This document shows, one piece after another, positions 42,605-51,601 of a stretch of 64,000 nt of DNA (positions are counted from its first letter, which is position 1; every line of letters starts with the position of its first letter). Source of the stretch: Phycisphaerae bacterium (GTDB lineage Bacteria; Planctomycetota; Phycisphaerae; Sedimentisphaerales; Anaerobacaceae); the NCBI GenBank assembly GCA_028714855.1, contig JAQTLP010000010.1, positions 24,279-88,278 on the forward strand. The letters are read 5' to 3'. Below the pieces are notes generated by a model, which saw nothing but the letters and a program-made list of their open reading frames with translations, had not been told where the DNA came from and searched no databases. The position numbers and the translations under genes were made by a program.

Positions 42605-42887
42605 TTGAAAGGAATTCTCAATGAGCGGCTTCCAATAACCAATTAATACAGTTTATAACTCAATTCTCTTTTATTCTCTGTGGCTGAAATTTTATTTGCT
42701 GCGACAGAATCGGAGATTGTCTAACTTGAATGGAAAAATCAATCAAAATGATATTAATTATGCCAAACAAAGCCAATTTTCAAAATGCCAAAAATGAATA
42801 TAACTAATTATATGACAGATAGTTACGGCAATATTTCGCAACTTTCGACAATGCAAAAACAAAGCCAAACAAACCCAATTTATATTG
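42605..42887 (+). repeat. dispersed intergenic repeat, copy B
   Basis: The first half (GAAAGGAATT, CCAATAACCAATTAATAC, CTCTGTGGCTGAAATTT, CGGAGATTGTCT) matches the reverse complement of 61165-61281. The second half (TCAATCAAAA, TTAATTATGC, AAAAATGAATATAACT, then AAAGCCAAACAAACCCAATT) matches copies A and C. It is the longest shared version together with copy C. Confidence 0.85.
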
Positions 42888-43045
42888 CGTTTATTCGTGT
42901 CAATTCTTGGTTAATTGTCTCTGCGTGCTCAGCGGTCTCTGCGGTAAAATTAGCCGTTGTGTTTTCCAACAACCAAACAGGCGTTATGTCCGCCAACGAA
43001 AATTGCCGTAAGGAAGCTTCTCTTTGTTTTGAGGCAGGTAAAAGA

Positions 43046-43093
43046 GCCTCTCCAGTTTTTTATTAGGGAGGGATGATGTTTGGCTGGAGAGGC
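43046..43093 (-). repeat. inverted repeat GCCTCTCCAG/CTGGAGAGGC
   Basis: An exact 10-base inverted repeat with 28 bases between the arms. It lies about 110 bases beyond the stop of the minus-strand exported-protein gene pair. On the minus strand it is followed by TCTTTTAC, a weak terminator-like tail. Confidence 0.45.
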
Positions 43094-43206
43094 ACAATCA
43101 ATTCATTTGTAAAGCCTATTACGACGGTGCAAGCTGGGATAACCGCCCCGCCACCGCGCGGGGCGGTTTCCGTATAACCGATCTCGTGTAAGTCAAACCC
43201 GGCGAT

Positions 43207-44019
43207 TTAGTAATCTTTAAAGTTTCGCATCCATTCCGGCCAGTCGCTTGGCTGGACGCCGCCGCAGGTAGTCCACGGTCCGCAGGTGTTGAACGTTCGA
43301 CTGTGCTTGAGCGTCCACAACTCCTTAAGCCCGACTTTGCGGGCGGAGAAATCCAGAAAAACAGTGTTGATATACCCAGTATGTCGATTGATGCATATCC
43401 AATGCATTTCAGGGGGGTGATAGTCACCCTCGTAAGCGGGCGGGGCAGCATAAGAGCTTGCCCAATAATTAATAAACTGACAATCCATAAGCACAGGGGC
43501 ATTAGCTCCGCCTTTTACATCGGTCCGCCGCCAGTATTCCGGGCTTGAGGACACACTACCGCCCATCATATTCTCAATGTAGCGATTCATACCGTAGCTG
43601 CCGGAAGGAGCTCGAATACCGGTTTGGTCATCACCTTCCCCCGGGATTGGATAGTTCTCCGGATCCCACGAGCTCATATTGGTGTTCCATGTGCCAAACG
43701 TCCCCATCTTATTGTATGGGTTAACGGCTGTCGGACAGAAGCGCATCATTGGGTCCCGGTAATATGGTTTATAGACTAGGTGCCAAAGCTTGGCATATCC
43801 TGCATAGGACCCAATCTCTCTGCTGTGGAAGTAACCGTCATTGTCGGCGGTGTATGCCTGGAAAATCTGTCCCCACTTGTAAAGGTTCGACAAACAAACG
43901 GCCTCTTTGGCCCGCATTCTGCCGCCTGTGCCGATGGCTGCGATGTTGGCCAGAAGAAAGATGAAACAAACCAGAGCGGCGACAATGTCTTTTTTTGTAA
44001 AGTTATTTCCGGTTTTCAT
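43207..44019 (-). CDS. prepilin-like exported protein with H-X9-D signature
   Basis: A 270-residue protein. One N-terminal membrane helix (VAALVCFIFLLANIAAIG) is followed by RAKEAVCLSNLYKWGQIF and YTADNDGYF, features of the DUF1559-like pseudopilin families abundant in planctomycetes. The C-terminal HTGYINTVFLDF has His then nine residues then Asp, the H-X9-DG box with Phe in place of Gly. The usual GFTLIE cleavage motif is absent. It follows the dockerin-like protein gene by seven bases, so the two are probably co-transcribed. Confidence 0.75.
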   Translation of the reverse strand: MKTGNNFTKKDIVAALVCFIFLLANIAAIGTGGRMRAKEAVCLSNLYKWGQIFQAYTADNDGYFHSREIGSYAGYAKLWHLVYKPYYRDPMMRFCPTAVNPYNKMGTFGTWNTNMSSWDPENYPIPGEGDDQTGIRAPSGSYGMNRYIENMMGGSVSSSPEYWRRTDVKGGANAPVLMDCQFINYWASSYAAPPAYEGDYHPPEMHWICINRHTGYINTVFLDFSARKVGLKELWTLKHSRTFNTCGPWTTCGGVQPSDWPEWMRNFKDY

Positions 44020-44026
44020 AATTTTT

Positions 44027-46897
44027 TTACTCCTTATTCAGCCACCGATTTGCCAGTTCAGCAAGGTCGGCGAAATCGACATATTGATCATTATTTATAT
44101 CACCTCTGAGATATATCTGGTTGCCCTGATAATTACAGGGCGGTCCTGAGTCTGTGCAGTCGAGCCAATCGGCAGCCAATGCAGCAAAGTCGATATTGTT
44201 TACCGCCCAATCGCCGTTTAGGTCTTCGGGGCGGTGCAGGGCCAGCGTCTGTTCGTGGCAGCCGTACCGGCCGATAGCCCAGATAGTGTTGTTGGCATCA
44301 CTGATTAAAACTACCCAGCCTGTCGTTATAGTCGGGAAACTCAGGCTGCCGAAACCTTCGAATTCAGAAACCTGCTGCCCACTTGGGTCAACGACATAAA
44401 GACGGGCATCGTCGCTTGCGGCGTAGATAAGGCCGTTGCCGCCGACGGTTAAAGTAAAGCCGCCTACTGTCCCCAGCCTTGTTACCCACTTGATGGTTCC
44501 ATTTGGATTGACAGCCCTTAGATACGGGTCGTTTAGGTTGACGTAGATTGTGCCGTCAGGGGCCAGGGCCGGCTTAGACCAGCAGGATGCAGGGCCGTAG
44601 GTTGTGGTATAATCACGTTCGAACCAGCCGGAGCAGGGATCCGCAAGATTTGTCGACCAGATTATGTTGCCGTCACTCGGGTTGATGGCATAGAGATTTG
44701 GGTCATACAGCATGGCCTGATATATAGTGCCGTTTGCGGAAATAACAGGCGAGGCGAACAGCCAGGGTCTTTTGCCATAAGGCGTGCAGGGGTCTGAAAA
44801 AGCACGGCTCCATTTTATGCTGATGTTGTTTGAGTCAAGTGCGTAGAGATTGGGGTCATATATTCCGGAGATATGAAGGGCGCCGTTGTGGTCTATTGCC
44901 GGAGTTGCAAAAATGGCTCCGGTAGTCGCGGCGGATAAGCCGTCAGTTTCAAATGTCCATAGCTCGCTGCCATTGCGACCTAGCGCGTAAAGTGCGCCGT
45001 CCACCGAGCCGACGAATATCTGAACCTGCTGTTTCCATGGCGGGTTCCAGTGAGGATAGCTGTATACGCGCCATGGGTCGTCGAACAATACGGTGGGGGA
45101 GGAATATATAGGCCCATCGGTAGTATGTGTCCAGAGCAAACGGCCGTTTCTGCCGATTGAGTATAGCTTTCCGTTTTCGGCGCCGACGTATACGTTGCCG
45201 CTGCGGTCAACGGCAGGTGTGCTAACGAGCGGCGAGCCGGTATCGTAAGTCCACAACAACGTCCCGTTGGCGCTCAGGGTGTATAGTTTTCCATCTTCGC
45301 AGGGGACGTGAACCCTGTTGTTATAGCCGATGGCGACACCTGCGGTTACAGGGCCGCCCGTCTGGAACTGCCATTTAACACAGCCGTATTTTGGCCCGAA
45401 CTTTCTGCGGGGATGTCCCGGCCGCCACGGCTGGGGCGGCCAGCTGTAATAGGGCTGAATTGTAAAAAGTCCGCTCTCGATGCAAGTGAGATTGGGAACC
45501 GGGCTGTTTGGCTCAACTAAAACCAGGCACTGGTTGGAATCAAGAGGAGGCCGCGGAAATTGAGAGACCGGCAGATGCCAGAAAAAGCTGCCGGTATCGG
45601 GGGCGTTACCAATCTTTGTCCAGTTGGTGCCGTTATTAGTGCTGTAAGAAATATCAACCGTGCCGGTTATGTCGTAACTGTCCCAGTTGATTTCGTGAGT
45701 GCTGCCGCCTGTCCAGACTTCGCCGCCTTTAGGTTTGGTGACAACTATCATTGCAATTTCAAACTCGTCGGCGCCCATATCAACGCACCGGCCCATCAGG
45801 CGGGGCTGACCATCCATATCCACATCACCGGTGTGATATGTGAAAAAGGGATTTCCGGTCTCTATACAGGGTGAGGCGGGGAGCAAATGATAGTCGCCGT
45901 CGGCAAAGCAGGGGTCGTCGTCGATGTTATATTTGTCTGCGCCGAACGGAATATTGGCATCGTCGGGATTGTCGTCCTGGATGCAGCTGAACCATACGTC
46001 GGGATTCCCACTATAAACTTGAGCGGATTGGCCTGTGCCGCTGCTGTCGGTGTTACCCCAAATAATACTGTTTGTTACGGATATCCGCAACCAGCTGCCT
46101 AAGAGGTATATTCCGCCGCCATTATCGTTGGCTGAATTGCCGCTTATCGTGCAGTTTGTAATCCTTACGTAGCTATTGCAGCAGTAGATTCCGCCGCCAT
46201 CGCCTCCGGCTGAGTTATCTGTTATCGAACAGTTGGTAATGACCGGTTCGCTATATTCCTCGCTGTAGATTCCGCCTCCTCCTCCTTCGACATAGTTACC
46301 ACTAATTGTGCAATTGGTAATTTTGGGTTTGCTGTTAAAATAACAGTATATACCGCCGCCGGTGTTGTTGCTTATAGTACAGTTGGTAATGGTGGGGCTG
46401 CTATTGTTATTGAAGCCGTAGCAGACTATAGCGCCATTATCGCCGCCGTTTCCAGTTATTATGCAGTAGGAAATTGTCGGGCTGCTTTCGCATTGGATAG
46501 CGCTGAAGCGGCGACAATTTGTAATGGTAATGCCGGCAAGCACCGAATTGGCATCTTCATTGTTAGAGAAGTTGAAGCCATAGTGTGGGATATAATAAGT
46601 ATAATCTTCGCCGTAGTATATCGCTTCGTTACAATCAATAATTGTCCCGGCAACTACGAGAGGGTCTGTTGGATTAACGCTGCTGACTGTAATGGCTTTG
46701 CCGAGAAAGTCGATGTCCCAGTTGCCGGGGCCGGTGTAGGTGCCGGCGGCAACGACAACAGTATCGCTGTTTACGGCTGCGTTAATGGCCGACTGAATGG
46801 TGGGATAATCGCCCGGCACAGTCAATACATTCGCATATCCAATGCTGCATAAAGCCAAAAAGGCCGAAATTAAGATAATTATTGCCATTTTGTTCAT
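44027..46897 (-). CDS. secreted beta-helix, PQQ-propeller, dockerin-like protein
   Basis: A 956-residue secreted protein. A signal peptide (IIILISAFLALCSIGYA) leads. Residues about 30-330 are a right-handed beta-helix (GDYPTIQSAINAA, then repeated TNCTISGN-x-GGGIY). DMGADEFE closes it. Residues 390-470 resemble a fibronectin-like module (GGEVWTGGSTHEINWD). Residues about 500-860 are PQQ-like propeller blades (AVDRSGNVYVGAENGKLYS and similar). The last 60 residues hold two dockerin-like calcium loops, DLNGDWAVNNIDFAALA and DINNDQYVDFADLAELA. It probably binds or displays at the surface; no catalytic residues were identified. Confidence 0.85.
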   Translation of the reverse strand: MNKMAIIILISAFLALCSIGYANVLTVPGDYPTIQSAINAAVNSDTVVVAAGTYTGPGNWDIDFLGKAITVSSVNPTDPLVVAGTIIDCNEAIYYGEDYTYYIPHYGFNFSNNEDANSVLAGITITNCRRFSAIQCESSPTISYCIITGNGGDNGAIVCYGFNNNSSPTITNCTISNNTGGGIYCYFNSKPKITNCTISGNYVEGGGGGIYSEEYSEPVITNCSITDNSAGGDGGGIYCCNSYVRITNCTISGNSANDNGGGIYLLGSWLRISVTNSIIWGNTDSSGTGQSAQVYSGNPDVWFSCIQDDNPDDANIPFGADKYNIDDDPCFADGDYHLLPASPCIETGNPFFTYHTGDVDMDGQPRLMGRCVDMGADEFEIAMIVVTKPKGGEVWTGGSTHEINWDSYDITGTVDISYSTNNGTNWTKIGNAPDTGSFFWHLPVSQFPRPPLDSNQCLVLVEPNSPVPNLTCIESGLFTIQPYYSWPPQPWRPGHPRRKFGPKYGCVKWQFQTGGPVTAGVAIGYNNRVHVPCEDGKLYTLSANGTLLWTYDTGSPLVSTPAVDRSGNVYVGAENGKLYSIGRNGRLLWTHTTDGPIYSSPTVLFDDPWRVYSYPHWNPPWKQQVQIFVGSVDGALYALGRNGSELWTFETDGLSAATTGAIFATPAIDHNGALHISGIYDPNLYALDSNNISIKWSRAFSDPCTPYGKRPWLFASPVISANGTIYQAMLYDPNLYAINPSDGNIIWSTNLADPCSGWFERDYTTTYGPASCWSKPALAPDGTIYVNLNDPYLRAVNPNGTIKWVTRLGTVGGFTLTVGGNGLIYAASDDARLYVVDPSGQQVSEFEGFGSLSFPTITTGWVVLISDANNTIWAIGRYGCHEQTLALHRPEDLNGDWAVNNIDFAALAADWLDCTDSGPPCNYQGNQIYLRGDINNDQYVDFADLAELANRWLNKE

Positions 46898-47299
46898 TTT
46901 TCCATCTCCTTCAGAGTTTATGATGAATTTATTATGGCGGCACGGGCATGCGTTTATGCCCGTGCTACTGGCATCGATATCAATGTAAAACCAGCCAGAA
47001 AAACAAAAATAAGGAGGAGGGTAATGAGCTTTTGCATTTATTTTTCCTTCCTTTCGCTTAGCAGGTTTATTTCATACCCTGTTTATCTATGGTCTTAGTC
47101 CAGGAAAATGATGTTTCGTTACATTAATAAGTGATTTTTTAGGATTTTCTCACGAAAAAATGTCACCCAACCGGCCGAAAAGCTGTTTTTAACGTCAAAA
47201 AGAGGGTTTTTGCGGAGATACGGATTTTGTGAAAAAAAATAAGACAAACTGTAACAAACCGCCGTCAATCTGGACTATTATATACGGCATAACAAAGAT
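46898..47299. other. 402-base divergent intergenic region
   Basis: This region separates the exported-protein genes from the divergent ECF sigma gene. It contains the perfect hairpin GCACGGGCAT/ATGCCCGTGC (46940-46965, loop GCGTTT) in the leader of the minus-strand gene. Nothing else was recognised; the sigma side is A/T-rich (47210-47280). Confidence 0.5.
46940..46965. repeat. perfect hairpin GCACGGGCAT-GCGTTT-ATGCCCGTGC
   Basis: A ten-base stem with a six-base loop, flanked by GGCG and TACTGG. There is no T-run on either side. It resembles a short palindromic repeat or a leader structure. Confidence 0.6.
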
Positions 47300-48151
47300 A
47301 TGCGAATAGGAAACGAAACAGGTGTTATAGGGTTGGTAGCGCAGGCGCAATGCGGCAATAATGAGGCTATGTCCCGGTTGTCGCAGCAGGTCGCCGACAG
47401 GGTCTTGCCGTACATCCAGGGATTGACCCTGAATCACGATATGGCCCAGGATGTTTTGCAGGAGACGCTTCTGGAAATGGTTAAATCACTAAGTAAAGTC
47501 GAAACCCCCGAGAATTTCTGGTGTTGGGTGTATCGGCAAGCACTCGGCAAGGCCCAGCATCATTTTCGCGACCGCAAAAGACAAAGGTCAATACTCTTTA
47601 GGGTCGCGAGCGGTCTTCTCGGGCAGGCCAATGACGAAAGTCTTGCCGGTCTGAACTATGTTACGCGAGTCGAGCTTTCTGAAGCTGTTCTTAAGGCGAT
47701 GGACAAGCTGAAGATGGAATACAGAAATGTGCTGATTTTACGCTGCTTTGAGAGCCTGTCTTACGCCGAGATTGCCGATGTGCTGGACTGCAAGGAGTTG
47801 CGTGCCCGCGTTTTGTTCTTTCGCGCCAAGAAATCACTTGAAAGACAGCTGACCCGGGGTGGCTTCGGCAAAGAATGCCTCTTGGCCGGCTTGGTTCTGT
47901 TCAGAATACTCACTAAGCCCAGCGCGGTATCTTCGGCAACAAGTCTGGTCTCAGCCAGCGTCCTGAATGTGGACGCATTCGTTGCAATCATAAGTCTGGC
48001 GTCTTCGAAAATCGGACTGCTGGCGACTTCCCTGGTGACTTTATTTGCGGTCTGCGCAACAACAAGGTCGGTTCTCTACGCTGTTGGGGTTTTAGTTTTC
48101 GCCTTGTATGTGCTTTTCTGGTTCTGGCTGGCGAGACTGTATCACGAATAA
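47300..48151 (+). CDS. ECF sigma factor with C-terminal membrane segments
   Basis: A 283-residue protein. Residues 1-190 are sigma-70 regions 2 and 4: DMAQDVLQETLLEMV, then FWCWVYRQALGKAQHHF, and YRNVLILRCFESLSYAEIA with a helix-turn-helix to about 185. Residues 205-280 contain three likely membrane helices (CLLAGLVLFRIL, LLATSLVTLFAVCA, YAVGVLVFALYVLFWFW). A sigma factor fused to membrane helices could be held at the membrane until released. It is divergent from the exported beta-helix protein gene, a possible target. Confidence 0.85.
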   Translation: MRIGNETGVIGLVAQAQCGNNEAMSRLSQQVADRVLPYIQGLTLNHDMAQDVLQETLLEMVKSLSKVETPENFWCWVYRQALGKAQHHFRDRKRQRSILFRVASGLLGQANDESLAGLNYVTRVELSEAVLKAMDKLKMEYRNVLILRCFESLSYAEIADVLDCKELRARVLFFRAKKSLERQLTRGGFGKECLLAGLVLFRILTKPSAVSSATSLVSASVLNVDAFVAIISLASSKIGLLATSLVTLFAVCATTRSVLYAVGVLVFALYVLFWFWLARLYHE

Positions 48152-48186
48152 CGCTTGCCCCTGATGGAACTGGAGGCCGCAAGTCC

Positions 48187-49431
48187 TTAGATCTTTCCAA
48201 CGATTAAGCAGGCGTTATGGCCGCCGAACCCGAGGGAGTTGCTCAAGGCGTAGTTGACTTTTGTCTCGCGGGCCTTCAACGGCACATAATCCATCTTTAG
48301 GTCGCATCGCTCGTCTTGGTTGTCTAAATTGATGGTGGGGGGGATAATCGAATCGGTAATGGTTTTTACAGTTGATATAAGCTCAACGGCGCCGGTCGCT
48401 CCGAGTAAATGACCGAGGCAGCTTTTCGTCGAGTTGACGGCCAGCTTATAAGCGTGCTCGCCGAAAACGGCTTTTATAGCGGTGCTTTCAGCTATATCAT
48501 TCAGCTCGGTGCTTGTGCCGTGCGCGTTTATATAATCGATTTCTTCTTTTTCTACCCCGGCATCGGCAAGCGCCAGCTTCATCGCCCTTGCTGCTCCTTC
48601 ACCATCCGGCGGGGGGGCGGTAATATGATACCCGTCATCTGTAGCGCCGTAGCCGAGAAGTTCGGCGTATATCTTCGCTCCGCGTTTCTTGGCGTGGCTT
48701 TCTTCTTCCAAAATCAGGATTCCGCTGCCCTCGGAGAGGACGAAACCGTCCCTGTCCCTGTCAAAGGGTCTTGATGCCCGCTGCGGGTCGTCATTTCGCA
48801 AGCTCAATGACCTCGCGGCACAGAATGAGGCCAGTCCTACCGGTGATAGTGCTGCTTCTGCGCCGCCGGTTATCATAATGTCGCTTCGTCCGTGGACAAT
48901 ATTCAAAAAGGCCTCGCCGATGGCGTGATTGCTTGAAGCGCACGCGCTGACGACGCAAAAATTCGGCCCTTTCAGCCCGTAGCGAATGGCGATATTGCCG
49001 CAGCCCGCGTTGGCCATAAGTTTCGGAACGGTGAATGGCGAAACCTGCCTTACGCCCTTGTTCAAAAGTTTTATATGCTGCTCTTCGATTTCCTGTATGC
49101 CGCCTATGCCCGTTGCTACGATGACGCCCGCGCGGGTGGTATCTTCCTTCGAGAAATCGAGCCCGCTGTCATTCACAGCCTGTACCGCCGCCGCTACCGC
49201 GAACTGCGAGAAGCGGTCCATCCGTTTGCTTTCCCGATGGTCGATGTACTTCGTTGCGTCGAAGGTTTTTACTTCACCCCCGAACCTTACGGGATATGTG
49301 CTGACGTCGAAGGATTCTATGTTGGAAATGCCGCTTTTACCCTCGCATAACGCAGCAAAAAGCCCGTCAGCAGACTCGGCCAAAGAGGTAACACACCCCA
49401 AGCCAGTGATAACTACTCGTCGCCTGTTCAT
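48187..49431 (-). CDS. fabF: 3-oxoacyl-ACP synthase II
   Basis: A 414-residue condensing enzyme. The catalytic Cys164 is in VVSACASSNHA, the His pair in NAHGTSTELND and STKSCLGHLLGATGAVE, and the C-terminus is SNSLGFGGHNACLI. It extends acyl-ACP chains by decarboxylative condensation with malonyl-ACP. It is the last gene of the lipid operon, 17 bases after acpP. Confidence 0.97.
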   Translation of the reverse strand: MNRRRVVITGLGCVTSLAESADGLFAALCEGKSGISNIESFDVSTYPVRFGGEVKTFDATKYIDHRESKRMDRFSQFAVAAAVQAVNDSGLDFSKEDTTRAGVIVATGIGGIQEIEEQHIKLLNKGVRQVSPFTVPKLMANAGCGNIAIRYGLKGPNFCVVSACASSNHAIGEAFLNIVHGRSDIMITGGAEAALSPVGLASFCAARSLSLRNDDPQRASRPFDRDRDGFVLSEGSGILILEEESHAKKRGAKIYAELLGYGATDDGYHITAPPPDGEGAARAMKLALADAGVEKEEIDYINAHGTSTELNDIAESTAIKAVFGEHAYKLAVNSTKSCLGHLLGATGAVELISTVKTITDSIIPPTINLDNQDERCDLKMDYVPLKARETKVNYALSNSLGFGGHNACLIVGKI

Positions 49432-49448
49432 AATGTTACACTTGTTAG

Positions 49449-49721
49449 TTATTCTTGGCTTTTTGTACGTGCAATATTGGCAATGTAATCAATGGCGGCA
49501 CCGACCGTCTGGATTTTCTCGGCTTCCTCATCCGGAATGCTCATATCGAATTCATCCTCGAACTCCATGACCAGTTCGACCGTATCCAGCGAGTCGGCGT
49601 TTAAGTCATTAATAAATGAGGTTTCACGAGTTATTTCAGATTTATCTACGCCCATTTGCTCACTTATTATCTCGATTACTCTGTTTTCAATTGCCTGAAC
49701 ATCAATCTCATCAGCGCTCAC
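49449..49721 (-). CDS. acpP: acyl carrier protein
   Basis: A 90-residue acidic protein. Ser44 in [15 protein letters not shown] is the phosphopantetheine attachment site. The first helix region is [16 protein letters not shown]. It has a ten-residue N-terminal extension compared with the usual form. It carries the growing acyl chain for the enzymes encoded on both sides. A gap of 154 bases separates it from fabG, which leaves room for its own promoter. Confidence 0.97.
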   Translation of the reverse strand: MSADEIDVQAIENRVIEIISEQMGVDKSEITRETSFINDLNADSLDTVELVMEFEDEFDMSIPDEEAEKIQTVGAAIDYIANIARTKSQE

Positions 49722-49875
49722 TTGTTTTGCCTCCTAAGCCAAATAGGAAATTATTCGATTACCTTACAATACGATTAACGAAAAAACCAGCGATAATAGT
49801 TATTTATGACATTCATTGTTTTCGGCGGGTATATTACCTGTTAAATCGCTCCGATACAAACATTTTTTTATTTTT

Positions 49876-50613
49876 TTACATTGCCATTCCGCCGTCCACG
49901 CAGAGCACCTGCCCCGTCATATATCCCGCATCATCGCCTGCCAGGAACGCCACCGCTTTAGCAACGTCCTCCACTGTGCCGAATCGTTTAACGGGTATTA
50001 CCTGCATCGCAGCGTCTTTTACCGGCTGGGCGAGCACTTCCGTCATTTCCGTCATAATAAAGCCCGGGGCGATGCAATTAGCGGTGATATTCTTTTTGCC
50101 GAGTTCTCTGGCCACCGATTTCGTCATACCGATAAGGCCCGCTTTGCTCGCTGCGTAATTGCTTGAGCCGGCCTGACCCATCACTCCTGCAACGGAGCTT
50201 ATATTTATTATCCGCCCGAATTTATTGCGGACCATAGATTTCGATGCTACAACCGTCGCCATAAAAGCGGCTCGCAGATTTACGTTGATGACTTTGTCGA
50301 AGTCCTCCTGGTTCATTTGTATTATCAGCTTGTCGCGGGTAATCCCTGCGTTATTGACCAGAATCCCTATCCCGTTATATTCTGCAACCAGCCCCTCAAG
50401 TGTTTCAGTAAGCTTGTTCGTATCGGTTATGTCCACGCATTTCGTTAATACGCTAAAGCCCGCTTCTTTCACAACATTTTCAAGTTCGCCGAGCTGTTCG
50501 GCATTTATGTCCAGCCCTGCGACAATACGACCATGCTTGAGCAATTCGAGCACAATCGCACGCCCTATTCCCCTCGCGGCGCCTGTTACGACAGCCAGTC
50601 TCTTCTCCGGCAT
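49876..50613 (-). CDS. fabG: 3-oxoacyl-ACP reductase
   Basis: A 245-residue short-chain dehydrogenase. The NADPH-binding TGAARGIG is at residues 10-17, NNAGIT near 87, the catalytic Ser in ISSVAGVMG, and Tyr-x3-Lys in NYAASKAG. The ending MTGQVLCVDGGMAM is typical of FabG. It reduces 3-oxoacyl-ACP in chain elongation. It lies 22 bases after fabD. Confidence 0.96.
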   Translation of the reverse strand: MPEKRLAVVTGAARGIGRAIVLELLKHGRIVAGLDINAEQLGELENVVKEAGFSVLTKCVDITDTNKLTETLEGLVAEYNGIGILVNNAGITRDKLIIQMNQEDFDKVINVNLRAAFMATVVASKSMVRNKFGRIINISSVAGVMGQAGSSNYAASKAGLIGMTKSVARELGKKNITANCIAPGFIMTEMTEVLAQPVKDAAMQVIPVKRFGTVEDVAKAVAFLAGDDAGYMTGQVLCVDGGMAM

Positions 50614-50635
50614 ATTTCCATTCTCCTTATCAAGG

Positions 50636-51562
50636 CTAAGAATTCAGCAGCTTTTCTGCGTCCTGCAGGCTGCTTATATTTACAACGTTTGTCTTCCTGT
50701 TTATTCTCCGCATCAGCCCGGTCAAAACCTTCCCTGGCCCAATCTCGTAAAAAGCTTCGACTCCGTCGGCTATAAGTCTTTCCATGCATTTTTGCCAAAG
50801 AACAGGGCAAGTCAATTGTTTTATTAGCCCTTCTGCGATTTTCTCGGCGCTTTTATAATATTCGGCGTCAATATTAGCAATGGTTTTAATGTTCGCTGGC
50901 TCTGAAATTTTGCATTTATGCAGCGCCTCTTTGAGAGCATTCGCTGCGCTGGACATCATTTCACTATGGAAAGCGCCGGCCACTTCCAGCCGCACAGCTT
51001 TTATGGCTCCGTATTTCTCAGCCAATTTTTCCGCCCGCCCACAGGCTGCTTTACTGCCGCTTACCACAATTTGGCTGGGACAATTAAAATTAACCGCGAC
51101 CAGAATTTCACCTTCGCCGGCCTCGGCACAAAGCTGACCGACCTTTTCCTCGTCGAGGCCGATAACGCTCACCATCCCGCCATCGGTAGCATCTGCTGCT
51201 GCCTGCATTGCCTGTCCTCGCTTTTGAACGAGAACAAGTGCGTCCTCGAAGCTGATTACTCCCGCGGCGTATAAAGCGGTATATTCGCCCAGACTAAGTC
51301 CTGCCGTTACATCCGCCTGAAGTCGTTTTGTCTTGACCAGCTCCAGCAGGGCGGCCGAGGTTGTAAAAATCGCGGGCTGCGAGACCGTCGTCGTATTTAA
51401 TTTTTCTGCGGGCCCTTCGAAACATATCCTGCTCAAATCGAACCCGACAATAGTATCGGCCTTCTCAAAAATCTTCGCCGCAGCGTTGAATTTCTGAGCT
51501 ATCTCTTTGCCCATTCCTACGGCTTGAGCTCCCTGGCCCGGAAATAAAAAAGCGGTTTTCAT
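50636..51562 (-). CDS. fabD: malonyl-CoA:ACP transacylase
   Basis: A 308-residue enzyme. The nucleophile Ser90 is in AGLSLGEYTALYAAG, FLFPGQGAQAVGMG is the N-terminal signature, and the catalytic His is in AGAFHSEMM. It loads malonyl groups on ACP. The gene follows fabH by 39 bases. Confidence 0.97.
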   Translation of the reverse strand: MKTAFLFPGQGAQAVGMGKEIAQKFNAAAKIFEKADTIVGFDLSRICFEGPAEKLNTTTVSQPAIFTTSAALLELVKTKRLQADVTAGLSLGEYTALYAAGVISFEDALVLVQKRGQAMQAAADATDGGMVSVIGLDEEKVGQLCAEAGEGEILVAVNFNCPSQIVVSGSKAACGRAEKLAEKYGAIKAVRLEVAGAFHSEMMSSAANALKEALHKCKISEPANIKTIANIDAEYYKSAEKIAEGLIKQLTCPVLWQKCMERLIADGVEAFYEIGPGKVLTGLMRRINRKTNVVNISSLQDAEKLLNS

Positions 51563-51601
51563 AATTTACTATCTTGTATTTCGCACAGCGCGATACGGCA
51601 A

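Larger units (their letters stand above)
42095..43206. other. 1.1 kb gene-free mosaic of repeats
   Basis: No gene is supported. It contains dispersed repeat copy B (42605-42887). CTCTGCGTCCTCAGCG (near 42541) recurs as CTCTGCGTGCTCAGCG (near 42919). An exact inverted repeat GCCTCTCCAG/CTGGAGAGGC lies at 43046-43093. A purine-rich GCAGGGCAAGGTC segment lies near 42272. Short frames across it do not show coding character. Confidence 0.6.
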
